Assembly: GCA_947568835.1 (NCBI GenBank)
Contig: OX387606.1
Coordinates: forward strand, 3,472,001 to 3,536,000
Length of the DNA stretch: 64,000 bases
Source: Protonemura montana
Taxonomy: Eukaryota; Arthropoda; Insecta; Plecoptera; Nemouridae
Direction of reading: 5' to 3'
This document shows, one piece after another, positions 54,472 through 64,000 of this stretch. The notes beneath the pieces are model-generated. The model searched no databases and had not been told where the DNA came from. It saw only the letters and a program-made list of their open reading frames with translations. The number at the start of each line of letters is the position of its first letter. The stretch's first letter is position 1. The translations under genes were made by a program, and so were the position numbers.

Positions 54472-57292
54472 GTATTAGCTATACCTGACGAGCTGTGCAA
54501 ATACTGTGACTATAGATTTAGATTTTTATATTTACAACTAGCAGAACCCGATGCCTAACGGCACCTTAAGATTTTGAGGGATTGTGCATTTTGGTTTTAA
54601 TGTAAAGCCTCTAATGGGACCACAACCAAAAGTACCCCCATTTATTTTATTTGAAATTTGCCGCTTATTTCACTTGGGGTCACTGCATTGTGGAAACTCT
54701 GTGAATTCCAAAGTGACCCCGATGACAATTTCGAAAACAAACGACGTTGGCTGTCAAAAGATTTCCGTGAAATATTTCCTAGAGAGTGAAACTTGTGAAA
54801 TACCTTTTACATCTCCACCAGATCTTACTAAAAACCTGTTAAATGAACGGATAAGCACTTAAAATTGACAAAATGTAAGTTTCTTTGGCAATTAAGTTGT
54901 TTGACATTGTATGAGAACTGTCAAAACCTTTCCTTGCCAGCCAGTTTTAAATAAAATGCATTATGTCAATCCCATCAAAACACCGTAGAAATGTCGCGTT
55001 GGGTTGTGCTCTGAATTCATGTAATATTAATAATTATTCCCAGCAATGTTTGACCGGTTTCTTAAAAGTATTTGACGTTCTAATCCCGTTTGACGTTTCA
55101 ATGTCCTGAATGCACTGCCGCAAAGATAAGTTTAAGAATTCGTTCACCCTGCAGTGGTCAAAAAACCAAACAAATGAATGCATCTGTCAAACTTTTTGCA
55201 AAATTATTTCTATTTCACGTAAAACGAACGTAAATAACAGCGTTTGTGCTCAATTTCTTCGAGAACTTTCATAGGCATGCATGAAGAGTATTACCAAACT
55301 GCTGCAGGTCATTTAAAGGCAAGTTTTGAATGAAATAAAAATCGAACTGTGAGACATGGCTCCAATTTTCCTAGGCAGGAAATTTCAAACACAATTATCA
55401 ATATTTCACCAAAAAAACGCTTTCAAATCACCCTCAAAGTGTCACAATAGGATAGAGATTTTAATTTTGAACAATTATAACCCAATTGCACACGTTTTTA
55501 ACCAAATTTCGCAATTTAAATCAACATGTACAGAAAAATGTTACCCCAGCCAGAGACAAACTAAAAAGTTGAACATCGCAGATTTAAGGCTTTTATATAA
55601 GGTTAACTAGCAGAACCCGATGCCTAACGGCACCTTAAGATTTTGAGGGAGTGTGCATTTTGGGGACCACAACCAAAAGTACCCCCATTTATTTTATTTG
55701 AAATTTGCCGCTTATTTCACTTGGGGTCACTGCATTGTGGAAACTCTGTGAATTCCAAAGTGACCACGATGACAATTTCGAAAACAAACGACGTTGGCTG
55801 TCAAAAGATTTCCGTGAAATATTTCCTAGAGAGTGAAACTTGTGAAATACCTTTTACATCTCCACCAGATATGGCTAAAAACCTGTTAAATGAACTGATA
55901 AGCACTTAAAATTGACAAAATGTAAGTTTTTTCGGTAATTAAGTTGTTTGACATTGTTTGAGAACTGTCAAAACCTTCCCTTGCCAGCCAGTTTTAAATA
56001 AAATTCATAACGAAAATCCCATCAAATCACCGTATAAATGTCGCGTTGGGTCGTGCTCTGAAGTCATGTAAGATTTAAAATTATTCCCAGCAATGTTTGA
56101 CTGGTTTCTAAAAAATATTTGATGTTCTAATCCTTTTTGACGTTTAAATATCCTGAATTCACTGCCGCAAAGATAAGTTCAAGAATTCGTTCACCCTGCA
56201 GTGGTCAAAAAACCAAACAAATGAATGCATCTGTCACTCTTTTTGCAAAATCATTTCTATTTCACTTAAAACGAACGTAAATAACAGCGTTTGTGCTCAA
56301 TTTCTTCAATAACTTTCATAGGCATGCATAAACAGTATTACCGAGCTGCTGCAGGTCATTTAAAGGCAAGTTTTGAATGAAATAAAAATCGAACTGTGAG
56401 ACATGGCTCCAATTTTCCTAGGCAGGAAATTTCAAACACAATTATCAATATTTCACCAAAAAAACGCTTTTAAATCACCCTCAAAGTGTCACAATAGGAT
56501 AGAGATTTTAATTTTAAACAATTATAACCCAATTGCACACGTTTTTAACCAAATTTCGCAATTTAAATCAACATGTACAGAAAAATGTTACCCCAGCTGG
56601 TCGGTCGCCAGATACAAACTAAAAAGTTGAACATCGCCATTTTAAAGCTTTTATATAAGGTTAACTAGCAGAACCCGATGCCTAACGGCACCTTAAGATT
56701 TTGAGGGAGTGGGCATTTTGGTTTAAATATAAAGCATCTAATGGGACCACAACCAAAAGTACCCCCATTTATTTTATTTTAAATTTGCCGCTTATTTCAC
56801 TCGGGGTCACTGCATTGTGGAAACTCTGTGAATTCCAAAGTGACCCCGATGACAATTTCGAAAACAAACGACGTTGGCTGTCAAAAGATTTCCGTGAAAT
56901 ATTTCCTAGAGAGTGAAACTTGTGAAATACCTTTTACATCTCCACCAGATCTTACTAAAAACCTGTTAAATGAACGGATAAGCACTTAAAATTGACAAAA
57001 TGTAAGTTTCTTTGGCAATTAAGTTGTTTGACATTGTTTGAGAACTGTCAAAACCTTTCCTTGCCAGCCAGTTTTAAATAAAATTCATAACGAAAATCCC
57101 ATCAAATCACCGTATAAATGTCGCGTGCTCTGAAGTCATGTAAGATTTAAAATTATTCCCAGCAATGTTTGACTGGTTTCTAAAAAGTATTTGATGTTCT
57201 AATCCTTTTTGACGTTTAAATATCCTGAATTCACTGCCGCAAAGATAAGTTCAAGAATTCGTTCACCCTGCAGTGGTAAAAAAACCAAACAA

Positions 57293-58766
57293 ATAATAAT
57301 AATAATAATAATAATAAGCATTTTATTTCCAGATTGGTCATTACAAATAACATTGGAAAGTCACACAATATACACAAAAAAGTCACACAATATTTACAAT
57401 CTCGTTATTAATAAACTCATTAACAGAATAAAAGCAGTTGCCCATTAAATAGTTTTTCAGTCTGCTTGAAAAATCTTTATCGTTACTTTTACATTTTATA
57501 TCCATTGGTAAATGATTAAATAATTTCACACCACATGCAATAGGTCCTTTACTGTAATTTATTGTTGTTAAGTCATATAAGTTAATCTTTGCCCTTAATG
57601 TATAATCGTGGTGTTTATCATTACTTTCTTTGGTTAAATACTTATTATTAATAACATACATCACAATAGTAAAAATATATAAGCATGGTAATGTCATAAT
57701 TCCATATTTTTTAAAAAGTGGCTTAGTCGAATCTTTAAAATACACTCCTGGATTTGTCGGCTCATAGCTTGCATTAGCCAGGTATTTGATGGCCCTCTTC
57801 TGTAGTCGAAACAATTTAATAATGTGTGGTGAATGACCCCACAAGACTATACCATATAGGAGATTGGAATGGACATATGCAAAATAAACAAGTTTTGCTG
57901 TGCTGAAGTTACATAATTTTAAAATCCTTTTAACTAAATAGCACCCTGACGATATTTTCTGTGCAGTATTATTTATGTGGGTTATCCATTTCAGTCGATA
58001 GTCTATTGTCACACCGAGAAATTTCGTCTCATCCACTACTCTAATGCTTTTCCCATTCATATATAAAAGTGGTGTCATATAGCCATCTTGTTTGTCATTA
58101 AAACGAATAATTACAGTCTTATCAGTGTTGAGTTTAAGTTCATTTTTTAAGCTCCAATCAGTCATTTGATTTACTGCCAGTTTGCTATTTTCTACTATGC
58201 AGCTAACATTTTCACTTACGAGAACTGTGGTGTCGTCTGCAAAAGTAGTCAGAGAGCCTTTTGTCACCGCAGTTTCCAGTTCATTTATGTAGATTATGAA
58301 CAATATCGGAGCAATTGAACTACCCTGGGGCACGCCTACATTTATTACCTCTTCATCAGAATAAGTGACTCCTATTGTTTGATGTGTTATCTTCACTACC
58401 TGTTTTCTATTTCTAAGAAATGTTTGAACCCAATTGTTAGCCACTCCGCGGATGCCCATACCTTGTAGTTTCATTAATAGCAAGTCGTGATTTACCAAAT
58501 CAAACGCTTTTGTGTAGTCAAAGAAAATACCGTAATTCCTGCTATTCATTTGCATGGATGACATTAATCGATTTACGAAATTTGATATTGCAGTCGTAGT
58601 GGATCTATCCTTTCTGAAACCATGTTGGCATTCACTTAATAACCCATACCTCTCTAAAAATGCAACTAATCGAGCACAATACGCATTTTCGAGTAGTTTT
58701 GAGAATACAGATTGGAGTGCTATTGGCCTGTAGTTATTCAGTGTTGTTTTGTCACCCTTTTTATAT
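57293..58766 (-). mobile_element. 5'-truncated non-LTR retrotransposon inserted in the tandem array
   Basis: Minus-strand element with a (TAA)n tail (AAT repeat at 57293-57316 as read on plus). It interrupts the third unit between CCAAACAAAT and GCATCTGTCAAAC. The insertion post-dates the array. Confidence 0.85.
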
Positions 58767-58777
58767 GCATCTGTCAA
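57383..58777 (-). CDS. LINE reverse transcriptase (N-terminally truncated, frame open)
   Basis: 464 codons with YKKGDKTTLNNYRPIALQSV, FDYTKAFDLVNHDLLLMKL, GVPQGSSIAPILFIIYIN and the catalytic FADDTT (about residues 179-184), then the thumb and FLGVTIDYRLKW block and the C-terminal GVKLFNHLPMDIK. The N-terminal endonuclease is lost by 5' truncation. There is no native start codon; the reading runs into array sequence. Clade (CR1/I/Jockey group) not resolved. Confidence 0.85.
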   Translation of the reverse strand: MTDAYKKGDKTTLNNYRPIALQSVFSKLLENAYCARLVAFLERYGLLSECQHGFRKDRSTTTAISNFVNRLMSSMQMNSRNYGIFFDYTKAFDLVNHDLLLMKLQGMGIRGVANNWVQTFLRNRKQVVKITHQTIGVTYSDEEVINVGVPQGSSIAPILFIIYINELETAVTKGSLTTFADDTTVLVSENVSCIVENSKLAVNQMTDWSLKNELKLNTDKTVIIRFNDKQDGYMTPLLYMNGKSIRVVDETKFLGVTIDYRLKWITHINNTAQKISSGCYLVKRILKLCNFSTAKLVYFAYVHSNLLYGIVLWGHSPHIIKLFRLQKRAIKYLANASYEPTNPGVYFKDSTKPLFKKYGIMTLPCLYIFTIVMYVINNKYLTKESNDKHHDYTLRAKINLYDLTTINYSKGPIACGVKLFNHLPMDIKCKSNDKDFSSRLKNYLMGNCFYSVNEFINNEIVNIV

Positions 58778-59190
58778 ACTTTTTGCAAAATTATTTCTAT
58801 TTCACGTAAAACGAACGTAAATAACAGCGTTTGGGCTAAATTTCTTCAATAACTTTCATAGGCATGCATGAAGAGTAATACCGAGCTGCTGCGGGTGAGT
58901 AAAAGGCAAGTTTTGAATGAAATAAAAATCGAACTGTGAGACATGGCTCCAATTTTCCTAGGCAGGAAATTTCAAACACAGTTATCAATATTTCACCAAA
59001 AAAACGCTTTCAAATCACCCTCAAAGTGTCACAATAGGATAGAGATTTTAATTTTGAACAATTATAACCCAATTGCACACGTTTTTAACCAAATTTCGCA
59101 ATTTAAATCAACATGTACAGAAAAATGTTACCCCAGCCAGAGACAAACTAAAAAGTTGAACATCGCAGATTTAAGGCTTTTATATAAGGT

Positions 59191-59310
59191 TAATTTTACA
59201 ATTTTATATCTACAATTTTATATTTACAATATTAATGCATTTAATGTATGTCTGTAAACCAGCATCTTTGTATGTTTTATGGTAAAATGACAATAAACTA
59301 CTACTCTACT
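59191..59310 (+). mobile_element. Distal 3' UTR end of the 53.6-kb LINE
   Basis: TTTTATATCTACAATTTTATATTTACAAT resumes a motif seen just before the array (TTTTTATATTTACAA at 54522-54537) and ends near GACAATAAACTACTACTCTACT. This supports the array lying inside the LINE. Confidence 0.5.
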
Positions 59311-61329
59311 ACCTCTCTTCCAAGCAATGGTCATCTATCCAATACATGATTCAGCGCAGTGTTGCTTAGCTTTGAAAATCTCACAAGAACTGGTGTTTCC
59401 TTAAAGGTTTGGCTCTCCTTTCCCAGTTAAGTCCCGTTTATGGCAGTCTGCTGCGTCGGGGACATTGCGAGATCGCCGCCAGAAGGCGGTAATGCAGCCT
59501 CTAGGACGTGATACGAAAGAGCCTGGCATGATAGAGAATGGACGGCTACACCATGGAAACTTGGTATGACACACAAAATAATTTTATGCAGCGTTTTTTT
59601 CAAATTTTGAATGGAGATTTATCGTTGTTTGTTTCTGCACCCTGTGAGTTATTTGGAGAGAAAAATTGTATCTCCAGTTTTTATAAAGGGTGTCTTGCGT
59701 TCAGCAGAGATGTATAGTCTACACTGACACTTACGTCGGAAGATGGTATAGCATTTAGCAAGTGTGTGCTCCATCTAAGGACAGGCTAGCTGCAGTACTG
59801 CGGAAGATTCATTGTTGACCTTGGTTACCCAAGGTCTCTAGTATCGACCAACCACAGTCGGGCAATACACAAGTTCATATCTTACGGCTACATTTCCGTG
59901 TCAAGGCGACGAAAAATTAGTTTAGGCGGTGAACCCACCTCCTAAACAAAGACACAACTCGACATTAGTTCTGGCAGGAAAACACTGGTACAGAACGTCC
60001 AGTAGGAAATTGTAGAATCAGTGGAAAACGATCAGTGGAATTCCATCAGAAAACTACAGCCATTGCTTGCAGCCAATCATTTGCTTCTATTTCCTTGCCT
60101 TATACTATAAAATAATAAGTACTTAGGTACCTAAATTTAGTTTACGATAATTGTTTTATGTTTGTATCCCACAGTATTTTTGCCAAAGAGGGACTCTGCC
60201 AAGTAGTTGGCCGCTCTGACTTCCGCATCGCTCTCTCCGTCGGATCCGGATCGCTTGTCGCAGCTCACGTGGCTAGAGGCGAGGTTTAATCTTTGTCAAA
60301 TGCTGGCACTCTGCAGGCACCGGCTCAGTTGTCAGTGGCAACAACGAGCGATACGCCTCGCCTCCCTCTAAGCCCGTCCATACCGTCTATTAGAAGAGTG
60401 TTTGGCATCAGATTCATTATACGCGCGACGCGAGTGTTGTGGGGCGTGGGGGTGGGCCGCCTCTGAGCGCGCGAGAAGCTAGAGGGACAGGGGGTGGGTG
60501 GGGAACACGCGAATACATCCACTTGAGGACGCCGCTCCAGCGATCGCGATCTCTCTCATAGCTGGACCGCATAGAGATGTGTGAGCTCTCGGAGGGAAGC
60601 AGTGATGGTTTACAGAGCGAGATATTATTGCGTCATTTTCAGATACGTGACGCTGCAGTCCACCGGTAAATTTACGATATTTTGTTAATAAAGGTGCTTA
60701 TTAAATTAGAGTAAACAAATGTGCTGGCCTAACGAAAGGCAGGCGACCCAGCTTTTCCAGGTGCAAGAGGATCTTTCCAAATCTAATTTGTATAATATAA
60801 AAGAAATTAAGTAAAGTTGAGGAAAGAAGACAGAGTTAAAAGCATGCGGATTCATGGGTATGCTGGTGTTAATCGTACAAGAGAAAAAAAAAATTTTCCC
60901 CAAATTCGAGAGAAAGGGCGCGTCTCCCAGAGCGAGTACACGTCTCTATGGCTGCTGCGCATCTCTCTTCTTTTTCTAACTGAACTAACACTTTTGCTAA
61001 CAACATTATTGTGCGACTCGTATCCAACGCGGCAAACAATGCAGCCCCCTTTTCTGTTCGTCGCTCAAATGGGATTTCACTGGCGCCGCGAAACCGTGTA
61101 TCAGCACCAATACCTACACCAAGCTCCGTGCTCGCAGACATGCCGTAGAATACTCATTCCAGCAATCGCATTGTAGTCGATTTCGATTCTTGCCGCTGCC
61201 TTTGTAGCAATGGCAAACCCAACAATCGGATGTCTCTCATGCACGGAGTCTGTTGTTGATTCGATTGGATGTGTCGACTTACCAAACGGATGATTGGAAA
61301 ACTACGGGTCTACACCGCGAGCACTTCGT

Positions 61330-61351
61330 CCCCCCCCCCCCCCCCCCCCCC
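61330..61351 (+). repeat. Poly-C tract (C22)
   Basis: The longest uninterrupted homopolymer C run in the window; on the minus strand it is a G22 run. Confidence 0.9.
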
Positions 61352-61701
61352 ATTTGTCGCGAGTGACAGCGGTGTTGGTGGGGTGAGAGACAGGGGGTCG
61401 TCGAGAGCGAGGGTTGGGGTTCGTGTCATCAACGGGGTAATTGTGAGGTGGGGAGACACTTCCGCATGTTGGGGCTGTGAAGTATCACGCTTGCATTGTG
61501 GCGATTGCAAAGCCTTTTGCTTGTCTGAGGGGTCATTGCAAACTGAAGGAGATTCGATGAGCTCAAGACAATTTATGCTTTGAAGTGGTCAAGTCTTCTC
61601 AAGTGATGCCGTGATGTAAAAAGCCCGGAATGACTGATTTATAGTGAATACAGATTACAAATATAATTGTAGGTATTCGTTTCTGGCATTCAAGGTTTCT
61701 A

Positions 61702-61993
61702 GTACCCAGAGCAGACTGAACATTTCCATCCTGCTAGACGATGTACCGATTTTTCGTATTTGAAGCCGAATATAAACCCCCATTTAGCAAAATTTTGAAG
61801 CCCTGACCACACTCTGCATAAATACAGTCGTCGAGTTTCATCATGTTTTTGGATAATGGTTTCAGCTTGGTCCAGGACATCCCACCTGCCATGAAATCGA
61901 GACAGCAGTGAGCTTGAAAAGTTCCATAAATGATAGATCTCACGAAATATACTCTCTAATTGATTCAAAGTATTAAATGTAGGCCTGGTATCT
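61702..61993 (-). CDS. Possible internal exon, unrecognised
   Basis: The minus-strand frame, bounded by a CAACGTAG acceptor and a GTACTA donor, reads like globular protein (ESIFREIYHLWNFSSSLL, RVWSGLQNFAKWGFIFGF). The first part faintly recalls the start of a RhoGEF DH domain. No neighbouring exon was found; it may be a fossil. Confidence 0.25.
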
Positions 61994-64000
61994 GTTTCAG
62001 GATACAAGCTACGTTGAAATGCGGTGACAACACCGGCAAAGGTTTAATTCCCAGGTGGAAATGACCTACCCACACTGATTAATTTAATTGGTTGATGAGT
62101 ATGTACTTGCAAGCAACCAATACAGGTTCCAAAGAGCAATAGAAGAGCCATTGCATCAAGGACAATGGAAGTACCAGGTAAATAAATCAAAGTCAGATAG
62201 AAAACATCTTGCTCTTTATCCGACGCTGGAGAGGCCTAGCGCCGCTGAGGATCAAGAAAAGTTACATGTAATTGTAAAGCACCGCTGCCGTCGACTCAGT
62301 CTCATCGGCCGTAATGCCCGGCAATGGCCAGAAACCGCACTTTTCAGAGCCCGGCTGCCACTGGTTTTGTTCTCTACAGAAGACAAATGCTCACCATACC
62401 TTGCACAAACCGAAATAATAGAAAAAAACGTCCCAGAACAGTGATATTAAAACAGTGACAAAACTGTTTGAAAAATGCCTGAAGCTTCTGGGATTTCAAA
62501 AGCAATTACACCTCTCAGATAGCAAAAAAAAACGGCAGTTTGGGCACTGTCCCGCTAAGGTTTGCTCAGAGCGTTTTCTCGACTCAAAGACAAAAAACTT
62601 GATGTATAATGGAAACAAAAAGTTAAACATATTTAAATTTTAAATATGAAAAGATCTAAAAAAAAAAATGACAAAACAACATCTATAAATGTTGTTAAAT
62701 ACAGTCAAATATCTAGCAGAGTTGAGATGAGATGCAGGAAGCCAAGCAGTGATTTGTAGCTTAGAATTCTGGGATCTGCAGGTCATGACAGCTCCTGTGT
62801 CTCTTCGGCAACTTCTGCTTGGAATCGGCACAAGATAATGAACCGAACGAATGATGTCATCTTCTTCTTCTTATAATAAAAGCAAATTTGCTCGGTGCCC
62901 TATGAGCGACCGGCACAGAAATGATTTGCGAGAATGAGTGTAAAAATAGTAGTAAATGCTGCTGGCAGTGAGACCAGTGGAGTTTGAGCGTGGAACATTT
63001 TTTCCAGTCACTGCGTGGAATCGCTTGCTAAACGCTTCTTGCCCTGAAAGTAAAGAACAGGACGAAAGTTAAAAACCCAATAGATTGGCACCCTTAAAAT
63101 AACGTGGCTCAGCTATCAAGGAAATTTGATGCCATACGAAATCAAGATAGGCTAATTTTAACATGGTTTTAAGGACATAATTTGAAAAAAAATCTGAAAG
63201 ATTACCTGATCGATAAATGTATTTTTAGTATAAACGAGTTCTGCAAACAATTGTAAGTGTGATATAGGATACCGACTGTCTTTATAACATGTATATGTTG
63301 TTTATTGATAGTAAAACATATTATTTATATTATTTGAGCTGTTGAAGTCGACTGGGCTTTGAAATTTTGAAGACAGATCAAATCAGAAAATAATCAAGCA
63401 ATAAACATTATAGTTCTACACACTTAATAGCCAACAAGACAACTTATAACTTTAAAAGCTTAAAGTACAAGCAATCTTAGTTCGTTTTAAAAGTGTTGTA
63501 TGCATGCAAAGAAACCCCTCATTTCATTCAGGTGGTATGGGGCCATGACTTTGAGTGAAAGAGAAGAATTTAAAAAGTAACAATAACACAAAAAAAAACG
63601 TACTAAAGAAGGAGTACGCTACGGACACAGGAAATTTCAGACCGCATGTCAAAGCGAACAGTCTTTTTCATGAAGCTTCTCGACTGAAAAAACAGTTTGA
63701 AGAATGTATTGGGCAAGACTTTTAGTGGAGGATCTTGGATGGACGTTGTGCTTCCTCTGTTTGGGGGCATTGCAATGGGGTTTGTAGATGTATGCAATTT
63801 TGGTGCGGACATGTGAATGTGACTGAAAGGAATTATCGCAAATTATCGTGTAACCTAACCACAAGGCCAATTTTAGGACTGCATGGCAGCCACTGCATAG
63901 CTCTAACCGAGGAAATGTAACTTTCAGCTTGAAGAAAACTTGGCTGAGCTTGTAAAGTGTTATTAACCACACAAAAAAAATGCTCCAATCCTAGAGCAAA

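Larger units (their letters stand above)
54538..59190. repeat. Tandem array of three ~1.06-kb units
   Basis: Units start at 54538, 55607 and 56665, each with CTAGCAGAACCCGATGCCTAACGGCACC, and end ...CTTTTATATAAGGTTAA. The periods are 1069 and 1058 bases. The third unit is split by a LINE at 57293-58766. Unit 2 lacks about 21 bases near its start and has a short insertion near its end. Open readings of 84 and about 90 codons recur between units but are probably shared by descent. The array sits inside the 3' UTR of the 53.6-kb LINE. Confidence 0.88.
59311..64000. other. Distal stretch without a firm gene
   Basis: No supported gene. It contains a C22 run (61330-61351), a possible minus-strand exon (61993-61702) and several chance frames. 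The stretch around 37090-37150 and 59350-59405 shares a short dispersed repeat (CAGTGTTGCTTA...TCTCAC.AGAAC.GGT.TTTCC). Confidence 0.5.

Noticed and set aside
62088-62444. Plus-strand 118-codon ORF
   Set aside because: No recognisable motif; composition and context give no support beyond openness.
1-64000. CRISPR arrays, operons, bacterial genes
   Set aside because: No regularly spaced direct repeats of that type and no prokaryotic coding pattern; the genes are spliced and eukaryotic.

Overview
The window looks like nuclear DNA of an arthropod, probably an insect; the order cannot be fixed by eye. It holds spliced genes with GC-rich exons in AT-rich introns, many retroelements and tRNA-derived repeats, and no prokaryotic gene organisation. 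All gene models below are hand-spliced from the sequence: exons were accepted when reading frame, splice sites and protein-family match agreed.

Layout. (1) 29-20244, plus strand: a type I inositol 3,4-bisphosphate 4-phosphatase gene (INPP4 family) in 20 coding exons, read in one frame from an N-terminal PH domain through a C2 domain to the C-X5-R catalytic loop; about 1221 residues. Its introns carry tRNA-derived repeats, LINE tails, a non-autonomous hAT-like element with an 8-bp target duplication and, in intron 13 on the opposite strand, a small two-exon gene for an unrecognised secreted or membrane-anchored, heavily glycosylatable repeat protein. (2) 21569-25333: a nearly pristine Penelope-like retroelement (854-codon RT plus GIY-YIG ORF, direct pseudo-LTRs, an inverted extra copy, a 12-bp target duplication) with three copies of a predicted hammerhead ribozyme. 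(3) 25.3-26.3 kb: a cluster of decayed tRNA-like sequences. (4) 29517-32641, minus strand: complete IDH3A (alpha subunit of mitochondrial NAD isocitrate dehydrogenase), five coding exons, 358 residues. (5) 33-52 kb: a gene-poor, GC-rich, low-complexity domain with long dG/dC runs and minisatellites. It holds one convincing minus-strand coding exon (43776-42718) for a proline-rich protein with a poly-Asp tail, whose 5' non-coding exon may lie near 50.8-51.1 kb. (6) 53.6-59.3 kb: a LINE reverse-transcriptase remnant whose 3' UTR contains a tandem array of three ~1.06-kb units, the third split by a second LINE. (7) 59.3-64 kb: no firm gene.

The genes do not form a pathway. INPP4 removes the 4-phosphate from PtdIns(3,4)P2 at membranes; IDH3A acts in the mitochondrial TCA cycle. 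The main interest is the nested orphan gene, the ribozyme-bearing Penelope element, and a family of dimeric and foldback tRNA-derived repeats.
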